Source of the DNA: Pseudomonas pseudonitroreducens | GTDB taxonomy: Bacteria; Pseudomonadota; Gammaproteobacteria; Pseudomonadales; Pseudomonadaceae | Direction of reading: 5' to 3' | Assembly: GCF_021603645.1 (NCBI RefSeq) | Contig: NZ_BQHJ01000010.1 | Span: forward strand, 124,001-188,000 | DNA length: 64,000 nt | In this document: positions 34,633 through 44,214 of the stretch, in pieces | Position numbering within the stretch: the first letter of the stretch is position 1 | Layout of the letters: each line of letters starts with the position of its first letter | Notes under the pieces: model-generated | The model's input: only the letters and a program-made list of their open reading frames with translations | Told to the model about the DNA's origin: nothing | Databases searched by the model: none | Translations under genes and position numbers: made by a program

Positions 34633-35520
34633 TCAATCGCCGCGGGAGAGCCGGTACCAGATGTCGATGCTGTACACGACCAAGCCCGCCCAGATGCAGC
34701 ACAGGGAAATCAGGCGCGTGGTGTCCAGGTGCTCGCCAAACAGCAGGATTGCCTGCAACAGCACCAGGGTTGGCGCCAGGTACTGCAGGAAGCCCAGTGT
34801 CGCGTAGGGCAGATGGCGTGCGGCGGCGTTGAAGCACACCAGCGGCACCAGGGTGATCGGGCCGGCGGCGGCGAGCCAGAAGGCGTCCTTGGTGGTCCAG
34901 AAGTCGAGATGCGCGCTGGGGCCATCGGCGAACAGCACCAGATAGCCGATCGCCAGCGGCAGCAGGATCCAGGTTTCCACCACCAGCCCCGGCAGTGCAG
35001 CCACCGGTGCCTGTTTGCGGATCAGCCCATAGAAGCCGAAGGTCAGCGCCAGCGCGAGCGACACCCAGGGCAGGCTGCCCAGTTGCCACAACTGCTGCGC
35101 CACGCCCAGCGCGGCGAGGCCGACCGCGACCCACTGCAGCGGGCGCAGCCGCTCGCGCAGGATCACCAGGCCGAGCAATACGTTGATCAGCGGGTTGATG
35201 TAGTAGCCCAGGCTGGCCTCGATCATGTGGCCGTTGTTCACCGCCCAGACATACACCAGCCAGTTGCTGGCGATCAGCAGGCCGCTGGCGGTGAGCACGG
35301 CGATGCGCTTGGGGTTCTCGCGCAGCTCGCGCCACCAGCCGGGGTGTTTCCACACCAGTAACAGCAGGGCGCCGAACACCGCCGACCAGATGGCGCGATG
35401 GGTGATGATTTCCAGGGCGGGAATGCGTTCGAGCAGCTTGAAGTAGATCGGGAAGAGCCCCCAGATGACATAGGCAGTCAAGCCCAGGGCGTAGCCCCGG
35501 CGGGGATTGGCGGTGGCCAT
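34633..35520 (-). CDS. rarD: EamA-family transporter RarD
   Basis: A 295-residue membrane protein with about ten helices in two EamA/DMT repeats. The N-terminus (ALGLTAYVIWGLFPIYFKLL) and IITHRAIWSAVFGALLLLVW, then ASNWLVYVWAVNNGHMIEAS and LGYYINPLINVLLG, are the RarD signatures. The family was first linked to chloramphenicol sensitivity; the physiological substrate is not settled. Order next to srkA and modE is as in P. aeruginosa. Confidence 0.9.
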   Translation of the reverse strand: MATANPRRGYALGLTAYVIWGLFPIYFKLLERIPALEIITHRAIWSAVFGALLLLVWKHPGWWRELRENPKRIAVLTASGLLIASNWLVYVWAVNNGHMIEASLGYYINPLINVLLGLVILRERLRPLQWVAVGLAALGVAQQLWQLGSLPWVSLALALTFGFYGLIRKQAPVAALPGLVVETWILLPLAIGYLVLFADGPSAHLDFWTTKDAFWLAAAGPITLVPLVCFNAAARHLPYATLGFLQYLAPTLVLLQAILLFGEHLDTTRLISLCCIWAGLVVYSIDIWYRLSRGD

Positions 35521-35660
35521 GGAACATCCTTGGTTAGGCAGCTAATGAGTGGCTGCACAATTCTAGGGCGCTCGCGATGGCTTGTCTGTGTCGCTGCCGG
35601 GGTCGCTGCAGCCTCGCCGATGATTCTGCGTAACGTTGTCGTTACGGCAGAGGCGATTCT

Positions 35661-35737
35661 GCAGGAGCGAGCTTGCTCGCGAACCGCCAGACAGCGATTT
35701 CGTCGGCAAATACGTTCGCGAGCAAGCTCGCTCCTAC
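35661..35737. repeat. REPIN, family A
   Basis: GCAGGAGCGAGCTTGCTCGC (35661) and the inverted copy ending CTCGCTCCTAC (35714-35737), in the 250 bp between srkA and rarD. Confidence 0.9.
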
Positions 35738-35770
35738 AAAGAACACATTCGTCGCGGGCGCGGTCAGGGC

Positions 35771-36745
35771 TCAGAACAACCGCAACGGCTCCTCATCCAG
35801 CGCCGCCAGCTGCTCGCGCAGCACCAGCACCTGTTCGCCCCAGTAACGCTCGGTGCCGAACCAGGGGAAGCTCGGCGGGAACGCCGGGTCGTCCCAGCGG
35901 CGTGCCAGCCAGGCGCTGTAGTGCATCAGGCGCAGCGAGCGCAGGCCTTCGATCAGCGGTAGTTCGCGCGGGTCGAAATCGTGGAACTCCTGGTAGCCGT
36001 CCACCAGTTCGGAGAGTTGCCCCAGGCGCTCGTGGCGTTCGCCGGCGAGCATCATCCACAGGTCCTGTACGGCAGGGCCCATGCGGCAGTCATCGAGGTC
36101 GACGACGTGGAAGGTGTCGTCGCGGCACAGCAGGTTGCCGGGGTGGCAGTCGCCATGCATGCGGATGGGCGTGTATTTCACGCGGGCGTACAGGACGTCG
36201 ACCTTCTTCAGCAGGTCGCGGGCCACCGACTCGTAGGCCGGCAGCAGGCTCTTCGGGATGAAATTGCCCTCCAGCAGCGTCGCCAGCGACTGGTGGCCGA
36301 AGTTCTGCGGCGTCAGCGCCTCGCGGTGCTCGAAAGGGCGGCTGGCGCCCACCGCATGCAGGCGGCCGAGCAACTGGCCGAGGCGATAGAGCTGGTCGAG
36401 ATTGCCCGGCTCAGGCGCGCGGCCGCCGCGGCGGGGGAACAGGGTGAAGCGGAAGCCCGCATGCTCGAAGAGTGTCTTGCCCTCATGCACCAGCGGCGCC
36501 ACCACCGGGACTTCGCATTCGGCCAGTTCGGCGGAGAAGGAATGCTCTTCGAGGATCGCTTCGTCGGTCCAGCGGCCGGGGCGGTAGAACTTGGCGATCA
36601 GCGGCTCGCTGTCTTCGATGCCGACCTGATAGACCCGGTTCTCATAGCTGTTGAGTGCCAGTACGCGGGCGTCGCTGAGAAAGCCGATGCTTTCCACGGC
36701 ATCCAGTACCAGATCGGGCGTGAGGTCGGAGAAAGGATGAGACAT
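35771..36745 (-). CDS. srkA: Stress-response serine/threonine kinase SrkA (YihE/RdoA)
   Basis: A 324-residue protein kinase-like fold of the APH/ChoK type. The catalytic loop reads MHGDCHPGNLL, and VVDLDDCRMGPAVQDLWM holds the metal-binding Asp. SrkA limits stress-induced death in E. coli by countering MazEF-linked damage; the same role here is inferred. The N-terminus (PDLVLDAVESIGFLSDARVL) and LNSYENRVYQVGIED are family-typical. Confidence 0.92.
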   Translation of the reverse strand: MSHPFSDLTPDLVLDAVESIGFLSDARVLALNSYENRVYQVGIEDSEPLIAKFYRPGRWTDEAILEEHSFSAELAECEVPVVAPLVHEGKTLFEHAGFRFTLFPRRGGRAPEPGNLDQLYRLGQLLGRLHAVGASRPFEHREALTPQNFGHQSLATLLEGNFIPKSLLPAYESVARDLLKKVDVLYARVKYTPIRMHGDCHPGNLLCRDDTFHVVDLDDCRMGPAVQDLWMMLAGERHERLGQLSELVDGYQEFHDFDPRELPLIEGLRSLRLMHYSAWLARRWDDPAFPPSFPWFGTERYWGEQVLVLREQLAALDEEPLRLF

Positions 36746-36813
36746 GGCGACGATCCGGCAGTGGTAAAGCAGCCTAGTGTACCCAGTCCACCGTCAATGG
36801 GTGGGTAGTCGCC

Positions 36814-37194
36814 TCAGTGGTCGGCGCAGTGTTTTCTCAGGTACTCGACGAAGTCCGTGGCCAGTGCCCGGCGCTCGCCCTTCACCAGGGTCAGTTTCTG
36901 CATCGAGCGGGCCTTGCAGTCGAGCGGCTGCGCCTCCTTGTCGCTGCTGTGCAACGGTGTGAGCAGCAGGTCATACGGCGTGCCCTGGCGCACCTGTTCG
37001 GCCAGTTCGCCCTCGTCACCACCGATCAGCAGGACCTTGTTGCGGGTTTCGATCTGGTAGTGGTCCACCAGTGGTTCCAGTGTCGACATCAGTTCGTTGC
37101 TGGCGCCGACCCGCAACACGTCGGGGCCGGCCTGGCTGGCCAGTGGCAGGGAGAACAGCAACGGCAGGGCGAGGAGAGCGAGTTGGCGGCGCAT
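36814..37194 (-). CDS. Short exported ModA-like substrate-binding protein
   Basis: A 126-residue protein with signal peptide MRRQLALLALPLLFSLPLASQA followed by DVLRVGASNELMSTLEPLVD, the start of a molybdate-type binding protein, then QGTPYDLLLTPLHSSDKEA and ATDFVEYLRKHCA at the end. Normal ModA proteins are about 250 residues, so roughly half the fold, the central hinge and second lobe, is absent. It lies 103 bp after modE on the same strand, but no modB or modC is here. It may be a reduced sensor or a remnant kept as an open frame. Confidence 0.75.
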   Translation of the reverse strand: MRRQLALLALPLLFSLPLASQAGPDVLRVGASNELMSTLEPLVDHYQIETRNKVLLIGGDEGELAEQVRQGTPYDLLLTPLHSSDKEAQPLDCKARSMQKLTLVKGERRALATDFVEYLRKHCADH

Positions 37195-37297
37195 GGTGGG
37201 AGCTCCGATTGGCCAAGGCCCCGCCCGACCCGGGCGGGACTCAGGCGGCCATTGGAGCGCGGCACGCTGTCGCGGGGCTTGATATGAGGCAGGGAAA

Positions 37298-38062
37298 CTA
37301 CAACGGCGTGCCGATGATCACCTGGGCCGGGGAGAACTGGGCGCGCACCGGCGAGCCGGGTCGCAGGCCGAGGACTTCGATGCGCTCGGGATCGGTCAGG
37401 GCGCAGAGCATCTGCCCGCTGGGCAACTGGATGCGCACTTCGCTGGGGCCGTCGTCCGCTTCGCGGATGTCATCGATGTGCCCTTCCAGGGCATTCAGCC
37501 CCTCCGGGCAGGGGATATGCGGCAGGTCGACGTAGAGCCAGCCGGCCTTCATCAGCGCCACCACGGGTACACCATCGACGAGCTCCAGCTTTTCGGTGCT
37601 CTCGCGGGTGACCCGGGCCTGGATGCGTGAGCCGCCAGGCAGCTCGATGCTCACCAGGTCGTTGAGGCCGGACGGCTCCACCGCACAAACACGCCCGTGC
37701 AGCTGGTTGCGCGCGCTGGTGCGCATCATCAGGCGGCCGATCAGCTCGAGATCGGCCTGGTGCTCGACGTGCTCGACGATGTGTTCGCGCAGGGCTTCCA
37801 GGCGCTGGTACAGCGCCAGCAGGCGCTCGCCCTCGGTGGTCAGGCGCGCACCACCGCCGCCCTTGCCGCCGACGCTGCGTTCCACCAGGGGGCGGTCGGA
37901 GAGGTTGTTCAGTTCATCGATGGCGTCCCAGGCGGTCTTGTAGCTCATCCCAGCGGCCTTGGCGGCGTGGGTGATCGAGCCGAGCTGGGCGATCTGCGCC
38001 AGCAGGGCGATGCGCTGCGGGCGGCGGGTAACGTGTTGGGTCAACAGGCTGAGGGTGGTCAT
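37298..38062 (-). CDS. modE: Molybdate-responsive regulator ModE
   Basis: A 254-residue protein with the N-terminal ModE winged HTH (ITHAAKAAGMSYKTAWDAID and ERSVGGKGGGGARLTTEGER) and two C-terminal MOP/TOBE domains (~125-190, RTSARNQLHGRVCAVEPSGL; ~195-254, EVRIQLPSGQMLCAL) that bind molybdate. It normally represses modABC and activates molybdoenzyme genes. Here its neighbour is only a short ModA-like gene, so its target transporter must lie elsewhere. Confidence 0.93.
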   Translation of the reverse strand: MTTLSLLTQHVTRRPQRIALLAQIAQLGSITHAAKAAGMSYKTAWDAIDELNNLSDRPLVERSVGGKGGGGARLTTEGERLLALYQRLEALREHIVEHVEHQADLELIGRLMMRTSARNQLHGRVCAVEPSGLNDLVSIELPGGSRIQARVTRESTEKLELVDGVPVVALMKAGWLYVDLPHIPCPEGLNALEGHIDDIREADDGPSEVRIQLPSGQMLCALTDPERIEVLGLRPGSPVRAQFSPAQVIIGTPL

Positions 38063-38155
38063 GGGTTCGCGGGTGCTTATTGGTATGCAGGGAGGCTCCG
38101 TTGCTGGCGGGCAAAACGCAAGGGGCAGATGTCGGGAATGTGGCCCAACGGTCGT

Positions 38156-38878
38156 CTATTCCGGGGCTGGAGTGCGCGCCAGGCAATAGACGTCGACCCG
38201 TCGCGCTCCGGCACGGCGTAGCAGGCGGGCGATGCGCTCGGCGGTGGCGCCGGTAGTCAGCACGTCGTCCACCAGGGCCAGGTGCAGGCCTTCGACAGCG
38301 GCGCCATCGGCCAGGACAAAGGCGTTGCGCAGATTGCGCTTGCGCGTGGCGGCGTCGAGACCTTGCTGCGCGGGGGTGTCCTGAGTGCGGCGGACCAGCT
38401 GGTTATCCACAGGGAGAGCCAGTGGAGCCGCCAGCCAGCTCGCCAGCAGTTGTGCCTGGTTGAAGCCGCGTTGCCGTTCGCGCCGGCGCGACAGCGGCAC
38501 GGGGATCAGCCGGTCTGGTCGCGGCAGTCCTTCCTCGTAGGCATGCAGCAGGTGGCGTTCGAGCAACTGGCCGAGCAGCCGCCCGAGTGGCGCATTGGCC
38601 TGGTGCTTGAAGCGGGTGACCAGCGCATCGACAGGGAAGCCGTAGCGCAAGGGTGTCTCGACGCGGTGGAAGGCCGGCGCGCGGCGCAGGCACTGGCCGC
38701 AGGTCTGCCCGGCAACCGGCAGGGGGAGGGCGCAAACTGTGCAGTGCCCGGCGAGCCAGGGCAGGTCGTCGTCACAGCCGGCGCAGAGCGGTAGCGCGGC
38801 CTGATCCGTCGCTCCTCCGCAGAGGAGGCATTGCACACGTGGGCGCCACCAGACGGGGCGCCATTGAAGCAACTGCAT
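38156..38878 (-). CDS. ComF-family phosphoribosyltransferase-like protein
   Basis: A 240-residue ComF/GntX-type protein. The N-terminal half has paired cysteines (CLLCGG, CAGC, CTVC, CGQC), a likely zinc site; the C-terminal half has the type I PRTase signature LALVDDVLTTGATAERIARL. Family members help natural transformation or use of external DNA; the enzyme activity is unknown. In Pseudomonas it sits next to bioB, as here. Confidence 0.9.
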   Translation of the reverse strand: MQLLQWRPVWWRPRVQCLLCGGATDQAALPLCAGCDDDLPWLAGHCTVCALPLPVAGQTCGQCLRRAPAFHRVETPLRYGFPVDALVTRFKHQANAPLGRLLGQLLERHLLHAYEEGLPRPDRLIPVPLSRRRERQRGFNQAQLLASWLAAPLALPVDNQLVRRTQDTPAQQGLDAATRKRNLRNAFVLADGAAVEGLHLALVDDVLTTGATAERIARLLRRAGARRVDVYCLARTPAPE

Positions 38879-38916
38879 TCAGCCCCCAGGGACGGGGCCG
38901 TTCAGGGGTGGGTGGC

Positions 38917-39210
38917 TCAATGGATCAGCCAGCTCAATACCACCAGGCCCAGCACCGTCCAGATCAGTCCGCCGAAGATCGAGCGCCGCAAGAAGGCGCG
39001 GATGCCACTGTAGAGCAGCAGCAGGCCGATGAAGAGCAGGACGAAGCTGAAGATCGAGACGTCGATTCCCACAGCCCGTGCCAGGCCGTGGAAGAAGTCG
39101 TCCATGGCACGCCACAGGCCACCGAGCACGCCCGATAGCAGATCGACAATGAAGCGGATGGCCTTGCCGGCCATCTGACCGAGGCTGTCGAAGAATCCTT
39201 CTGTTCCCAT
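38917..39210 (-). CDS. Small membrane protein next to comF and bioB
   Basis: A 97-residue protein with two strong hydrophobic segments near residues 50-70 (FSFVLLFIGLLLLYSGIRAF) and 78-96 (FGGLIWTVLGLVVLSWLIH). Start ATG 39210 (MGTEGFFDSLGQMAGKAIRF) was preferred to the longer frame because AGGAG lies upstream and the extension is unlike a signal sequence. No family recognised. 38 bp upstream of comF on the same strand, so probably one operon. Confidence 0.75.
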   Translation of the reverse strand: MGTEGFFDSLGQMAGKAIRFIVDLLSGVLGGLWRAMDDFFHGLARAVGIDVSIFSFVLLFIGLLLLYSGIRAFLRRSIFGGLIWTVLGLVVLSWLIH

Positions 39211-39340
39211 CTGGGGATGACTCCTGAATGTTCTGCCTGATTGGAGCGGCAATTGGGCGAATCGGTTCAGCCGCAAGCCCAACGGGATCATCGCTATTGA
39301 TCAATAAATAGCCACTTGTCGACCTGTGTCGCGAGAGTGG

Positions 39341-39368
39341 TTGACAGCGTCACAGCTCCACATATGAT
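39341..39368 (+). promoter_or_regulatory. Predicted sigma-70 promoter of the biotin operon
   Basis: TTGACA (39341-39346), 16-bp spacer, TATGAT (39363-39368). It lies 84 bp before bioB and is the only strong consensus match in the gap. Confidence 0.72.
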
Positions 39369-39452
39369 GCCTTGAGCCTGATTTCCCCGGTGGCGCGCCG
39401 CCGGGGCACCTTAGACAAGAGGCGCGCCCCGAAGCGTCGAAGGACTTTGCCG

Positions 39453-40511
39453 ATGAGTGCCACCGCAGCCCAAGTAACCCGCCACGACTGGACCCTTGCC
39501 GAAGTCCGCGCCCTGTTCGAACAGCCGTTCAACGACCTGCTGTTCCAGGCGCAGACCCTGCACCGCGCGCATTTCGATCCGAACCGTGTGCAGGTTTCCA
39601 CCCTGCTGTCGATCAAGACCGGCGCCTGCCCGGAAGACTGCAAGTATTGCCCGCAGTCCGGCCACTACAACACCGGTCTGGACAAGGAAAAGCTGATGGA
39701 AGTGCAGAAGGTGCTGCAGGCCGCTGCCGAGGCCAAGGCCATCGGCTCGACGCGCTTCTGCATGGGCGCCGCCTGGAAGCACCCGTCCGCCAAGGACATG
39801 CCCTACGTGCTGGAGATGGTAAAGGGCGTGAAGAAGCTCGGCCTGGAAACCTGCATGACCCTGGGCAAGCTGACCCAGGAGCAGACCCAGTCCCTGGCCG
39901 AAGCGGGCCTGGACTACTACAACCACAACCTGGATACCTCGCCGGAGTTCTACGGCAACATCATCACCACCCGCACCTACGGCGAGCGCCTGCAGACCCT
40001 GGCGTACGTGCGCGAGGCGGGGATGAAGATCTGCTCCGGCGGCATCCTCGGCATGGGCGAGTCGGTGGACGACCGCGCCGGCCTGCTGATCCAGTTGGCC
40101 AACCTGCCCGAGCACCCGGAATCGGTACCGATCAACATGCTGGTGAAGGTCAAGGGCACCCCGCTGGCCGAGGAGAAGGACGTCGATCCGTTCGACTTCA
40201 TCCGCACCCTGGCAGTCGCCCGGATCATGATGCCGAAATCCCACGTGCGCCTGTCCGCCGGCCGCGAACAGATGAACGAGCAGATGCAGGCTCTGGCTTT
40301 CATGGCCGGCGCCAACTCGATCTTCTACGGCGAGAAGCTGCTGACCACCACCAACCCGCAGGCCGAGAAGGACATGCAGCTGTTTGCGCGCCTGGGCATC
40401 AAGCCCGAGGAACGCGAGGAGCACGCCGACGAGGTACACCAGGCTGCCATCGAGCAGGCGCTGGTGGAACAACGCGACTCCCAGCTGTTCTATAACGCGG
40501 CTTCGGCCTGA
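39453..40511 (+). CDS. bioB: Biotin synthase
   Basis: A 352-residue radical SAM enzyme inserting sulfur into dethiobiotin, the last step of biotin synthesis. The SAM cluster motif [10 protein letters not shown] (C-x3-C-x2-C) is near residue 60, and the second cluster ligands are in [19 protein letters not shown] and [12 protein letters not shown]. The frame upstream of 39453 is not conserved; [20 protein letters not shown] is the family start. First gene of bioBFHCD, separated from bioF by a REPIN. Confidence 0.97.
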   Translation: MSATAAQVTRHDWTLAEVRALFEQPFNDLLFQAQTLHRAHFDPNRVQVSTLLSIKTGACPEDCKYCPQSGHYNTGLDKEKLMEVQKVLQAAAEAKAIGSTRFCMGAAWKHPSAKDMPYVLEMVKGVKKLGLETCMTLGKLTQEQTQSLAEAGLDYYNHNLDTSPEFYGNIITTRTYGERLQTLAYVREAGMKICSGGILGMGESVDDRAGLLIQLANLPEHPESVPINMLVKVKGTPLAEEKDVDPFDFIRTLAVARIMMPKSHVRLSAGREQMNEQMQALAFMAGANSIFYGEKLLTTTNPQAEKDMQLFARLGIKPEEREEHADEVHQAAIEQALVEQRDSQLFYNAASA

Positions 40512-40530
40512 TAGAGCCGCTCTTCTTCAT

Positions 40531-40607
40531 GTAGGAGCGAGCTTGCTCGCGAACCGCCCAGCACCTGTGTGTTCGGGAAGCTTCTTCGCGAGCAAGCTCG
40601 CTCCTAC
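40531..40607. repeat. REPIN, family A, inside the biotin operon
   Basis: GTAGGAGCGAGCTTGCTCGC and its inverted partner CGAGCAAGCTCGCTCCTAC, 19 bp after the bioB stop and 42 bp before bioF. The long stem would form in the polycistronic mRNA. Confidence 0.92.
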
Positions 40608-40649
40608 AGGTCCTCGCCCTGGAGGACCACCGCCGACACGGGGTTGCGT

Positions 40650-41855
40650 ATGCCTTTCGATCTCGCCGCCCGCCTGGCCCAGCGCCAGGCGGAGGACCTC
40701 TACCGCCGCCGCCCGCTGCTGGAATCGCCGCAGGGGCCGGAGGTGGTCATCGATGGCCAGCCGATGCTGGCCTTCTGTTCCAACGATTACCTGGGCCTGG
40801 CCAATCACTCCGAAGTGATTGCCGCGCTGCGTGCCGGTGCCGAACGCTGGGGCGTCGGTGGCGGTGCCTCGCACCTGGTCAACGGTCATTGCGGCCCGCA
40901 CCATGAACTGGAGCTGGCGCTCGCCGAGTTCACCGGCCGCCCGCGCGCGCTGCTGTTTTCTACCGGCTACATGGCCAACCTGGGCACCGTCACCGCGCTC
41001 GTCGGCAAGGGTGACAGCGTGCTGGAGGACCGCCTCAACCACGCCTCGCTGCTGGATGCCGGGCTGCTCTCCGGTGCGCGCTTCTCGCGCTACCTGCACA
41101 ACGATGCTGCCAGCCTCGCCTCGCGCCTGGAGAAGGCCGAAGGCAACACGCTGGTGGTCACCGATGGCGTGTTCAGCATGGATGGCGACCTTGCCGACCT
41201 GCCCGCTCTGTGCGCCAGGGCTCGGGAGAAGGGAGCCTGGGTGATGGTCGACGACGCCCACGGCTTCGGCCCGCTGGGCGCGACTGGCGGCGGCATTGTC
41301 GAGCACTTCGGGCTGGGCATGGAGGATGTGCCCGTGCTGGTCGGTACCCTCGGCAAGGCCTTCGGTACCGCTGGCGCCTTCGTCGCCGGTAGCGAGGAGT
41401 TGATCGAAACGCTGATCCAGTTCGCCCGGCCCTACATCTATACCACCAGCCAGCCGCCGGCCGTGGCCTGCGCCACGCTGAAGAGCCTGGAGCTGCTGCG
41501 CGCCGAGGGCTGGCGCCGTGACCACCTGAATGCGCTGATCGCGCGTTTCCGCACCGGCGCCGAGGCCATCGGACTGCGCCTGATGGACAGCCCGACGCCG
41601 ATCCAGCCGATCCTCATCGGCGGCAGTGCCCAGGCGATGGCTTTGTCCGCCGAGCTGCGCCAGCGCGGCATTCTTGTCGGCGCGATCCGTCCACCCACCG
41701 TGCCCGCCGGTACCGCTCGCCTGCGCGTGACCCTGTCGGCCTCGCACAGCGAAGCGCAGGTCGACCGCCTGCTGGTGGCGCTGGCAGAGAGCTGGCAACG
41801 CGTGTCGTCTAGCCTTCTGGCAGAGATCGATGCCGAGGAGGGCGATGATGCGTGA
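40650..41855 (+). CDS. bioF: 8-amino-7-oxononanoate synthase
   Basis: A 401-residue PLP enzyme joining pimeloyl-ACP to alanine. Visible motifs: [31 protein letters not shown], the aspartate loop [13 protein letters not shown] and the PLP lysine in [18 protein letters not shown] 40650 begins the conserved N-terminus [20 protein letters not shown]. Its stop overlaps bioH. Confidence 0.96.
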   Translation: MPFDLAARLAQRQAEDLYRRRPLLESPQGPEVVIDGQPMLAFCSNDYLGLANHSEVIAALRAGAERWGVGGGASHLVNGHCGPHHELELALAEFTGRPRALLFSTGYMANLGTVTALVGKGDSVLEDRLNHASLLDAGLLSGARFSRYLHNDAASLASRLEKAEGNTLVVTDGVFSMDGDLADLPALCARAREKGAWVMVDDAHGFGPLGATGGGIVEHFGLGMEDVPVLVGTLGKAFGTAGAFVAGSEELIETLIQFARPYIYTTSQPPAVACATLKSLELLRAEGWRRDHLNALIARFRTGAEAIGLRLMDSPTPIQPILIGGSAQAMALSAELRQRGILVGAIRPPTVPAGTARLRVTLSASHSEAQVDRLLVALAESWQRVSSSLLAEIDAEEGDDA

Positions 41856-42573
41856 CCAATTGATCCTGCTGCCGGGTTGGGGCCTGGGCAGCGCGCCGCT
41901 GGAACCGCTGCGCGATGCGCTGCTGGAGCAGGCTCCGCACTTGAACGTGCAGATCGAGCCATTGCCGGCGGATGCCGATCCGAACGTCTGGCTCGACGAG
42001 CTGGACGACAATGTCGCCCACGATGCCTGGATCGCTGGCTGGTCGCTGGGCGGCATGCTCGGCGCCGAGCTGGCGGCGCGGCGCGGGGAATCCTGCCGCG
42101 GGCTGGTCACCATCGCCAGCAACCTCTGCTTCCGCCGCCGCGAGGACTGGCCGGACGCCATGGCCAACGACGTCTTCGAGGACTTCTTCGAGGCCTTCCT
42201 GCTGGAGCCGCATCTGGTGCGCAAGCGCTTCACCCTGCTGGTCAGCCAGGGCGCCCGCGACGCGCGTACGCTCTCGCGCCAGTTGCAGGTGGCGTTGCCA
42301 CAACTGAATGCCGAGGCGTTGACCGCTGGCCTGCAACTGTTGGGGCAACTGGATACCCGCGGCGCGCTCGACCGCTATCCCGGCCCGCAACTGCACCTGT
42401 TCGCCGCCAACGACGCGCTGGTCCCGGCGAGCGCTGCCGAGGCGCTGCTGGGTTGGCTGCCGGATGTCGAGGTCAGCCTGTTGCCCGGTGCCAGCCATGG
42501 CTTGCCGCTGGAACAGCCGGACGAGGTCGCGAGCGCCATCCTCACGTTCATCCACGAGGGCGACGATGCCTGA
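41848..42573 (+). CDS. bioH: Pimeloyl-ACP methyl ester carboxylesterase
   Basis: A 241-residue alpha/beta hydrolase that frees pimeloyl-ACP from its methyl ester, ending the modified fatty-acid stage. Motifs: [10 protein letters not shown], nucleophile elbow [15 protein letters not shown], catalytic Asp near [15 protein letters not shown] and His in [22 protein letters not shown] is 7 bp before ATG 41848; another in-frame ATG is 3 bp earlier. Overlaps bioF by 8 bases and bioC by 8 bases. Confidence 0.93.
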   Translation: MRDQLILLPGWGLGSAPLEPLRDALLEQAPHLNVQIEPLPADADPNVWLDELDDNVAHDAWIAGWSLGGMLGAELAARRGESCRGLVTIASNLCFRRREDWPDAMANDVFEDFFEAFLLEPHLVRKRFTLLVSQGARDARTLSRQLQVALPQLNAEALTAGLQLLGQLDTRGALDRYPGPQLHLFAANDALVPASAAEALLGWLPDVEVSLLPGASHGLPLEQPDEVASAILTFIHEGDDA

Positions 42574-43372
42574 TTGCAGTAGCACCGGCCTGCCCGACAA
42601 ACGCCAGGTAGCCGCCTCCTTCTCCCGCGCCGCGTCCACCTACGATGCGGTGGCCGAGCTGCAACGAGATGTCGGCAAGCGGCTGCTGGAGTTGTTGCCG
42701 GCCAGCGCTGCGCCGCAACGCTGGGTCGACCTGGGCAGCGGCACCGGGTACTTCACCCGCGCCCTGGCGGCGCGCTATCCACAGGCCCAGGGGCTGGCTG
42801 TCGACATCGCCGAGGGCATGTTGCGCCACGCCCGCGAGCAGGGGGGCGCGGAGTATTTCATCGGCGGCGATGCCGAGCGGCTGCCGTTGCGCGATGGTGC
42901 CAGCGATCTGCTGTTTTCCAGCCTGGCGCTGCAGTGGTGTGCAGACTTGCCGGCAGTGCTGGGCGAGGCGCGCCGGGTACTGCGTCCCGGTGGCGTGCTG
43001 GCCTTCAGCAGCCTGTGCATCGGCACGCTGGGTGAGTTGCGGCAGAGCTGGGAGGCAGTGGACGGTTTCGTCCACGTGAACCGTTTCCGCGCCTTCGAGC
43101 AGTACCAGCGTTATTGCGCCGACAGCGGCCTGGAGGTGCTGGAGCTGCGCACCGAAGACCGCGTCCTGCACTTCCCCGACCTGCGCAGCCTGACCCATGA
43201 ACTCAAGGCGCTCGGCGCGCACAACCTCAACCCCGGTCGGCCCGACGGCCTCACCGGGCGCAAGCGGGTGCGCGCGCTGATCGCCGCCTACGAGCGCTTC
43301 CGTCAGCCCGAGGGGCTGCCGGCGACCTACCGGGTGGTCTACGCCGTCCTGCGCAAAGCCAATTCCGTGTAG
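42566..43372 (+). CDS. bioC: Malonyl-ACP O-methyltransferase
   Basis: A 268-residue SAM methyltransferase that caps malonyl-ACP at the start of pimelate synthesis. SAM motif I is [20 protein letters not shown], with [10 protein letters not shown] and [15 protein letters not shown] following. ATG 42566 overlaps the end of bioH. The TAG stop (43370-43372) is part of the GTAGGAGC of a REPIN, so the repeat supplies the last codon. The protein still ends in a family-like [10 protein letters not shown]. Confidence 0.93.
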   Translation: MPDCSSTGLPDKRQVAASFSRAASTYDAVAELQRDVGKRLLELLPASAAPQRWVDLGSGTGYFTRALAARYPQAQGLAVDIAEGMLRHAREQGGAEYFIGGDAERLPLRDGASDLLFSSLALQWCADLPAVLGEARRVLRPGGVLAFSSLCIGTLGELRQSWEAVDGFVHVNRFRAFEQYQRYCADSGLEVLELRTEDRVLHFPDLRSLTHELKALGAHNLNPGRPDGLTGRKRVRALIAAYERFRQPEGLPATYRVVYAVLRKANSV

Positions 43373-43439
43373 GAGCGGACTCCGTCCGCGATGGCATCCG
43401 GCGCGAGGCGGACCTATCGCGGACGGAGTCCGCTCCTAC
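43369..43439. repeat. REPIN, family B, between bioC and bioD
   Basis: GTAGGAGCGGACTCCGTCCG and its inverted copy ending GAGTCCGCTCCTAC, ending 19 bp before bioD. It includes the bioC stop codon. Confidence 0.92.
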
Positions 43440-43458
43440 GAAAGACACCGAGGAACCC

Positions 43459-44142
43459 ATGTCCCACGCCTACTTTGTCACCGGCACCGACACCGAAATC
43501 GGCAAGACCACCATCGCTGCCGGCCTGCTCCATGCAGCGCGGCTGGCCGGGTTGTCCACGGCGGCTGCCAAGCCGGTGGCTTCCGGCTGCGAGCGCAGCC
43601 CCGAGGGCCTGCGCAATTCCGACGCGCTGGCGCTGCTGGGCGAGTGCAGCGTGCCGCTGGCCTACGAGCAGGTGAACCCCTTCGCCTTCGAGCCGGCCAT
43701 TGCCCCACACCTCGCTGCCCGCGAGCAGGGCGTGAAACTGACGGTGGAGGCACTGAAGGAGCCGGTGCGTTCAGTGCTGGAACTGGGCGCCGACTTCACC
43801 CTGGTGGAAGGCGCCGGTGGCTGGCGCGTGCCGCTGGCGGGGGAGGAGAACCTCTCCGACCTTGCCATCGCCCTGGAGCTGCCGGTGATCCTCGTCGTCG
43901 GCGTGCGCCTGGGCTGCATCAACCATGCGGTGCTCAGCGCCGAGGCGATCCAGCGCGACGGCCTGCTGCTGGCTGGTTGGGTTGCGAACATCGTCGATGC
44001 GCAGACCTCTCGTCTGGAAGAAAATCTCGCGACCCTCGCCGAACGGCTGCCCGCGCCCTGCCTCGGACGCGTGCCACGCCTGGCCCGCGCGACTCCGGCG
44101 GCGGTGGCGGCACACCTGGACCTGGGTATCCTGGATTTGTAA
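43459..44142 (+). CDS. bioD: Dethiobiotin synthetase
   Basis: A 227-residue ATP-dependent carboxylase closing the ureido ring. P-loop YFVTGTDTEIGKTTIAAGLL at the N-terminus, KPVASGCERSPEGLRNSDA and the carboxylase loop LVEGAGGWRVPL. GAGGA precedes ATG 43459. Last biotin gene of the operon. Confidence 0.95.
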   Translation: MSHAYFVTGTDTEIGKTTIAAGLLHAARLAGLSTAAAKPVASGCERSPEGLRNSDALALLGECSVPLAYEQVNPFAFEPAIAPHLAAREQGVKLTVEALKEPVRSVLELGADFTLVEGAGGWRVPLAGEENLSDLAIALELPVILVVGVRLGCINHAVLSAEAIQRDGLLLAGWVANIVDAQTSRLEENLATLAERLPAPCLGRVPRLARATPAAVAAHLDLGILDL

Positions 44143-44214
44143 CCGAACCTTGGCCTGAGGCACGCCGTCTGCTTGAATAGTGGCCACTTGCTGCTTTGTT
44201 GTGGAGGCGCTGCG

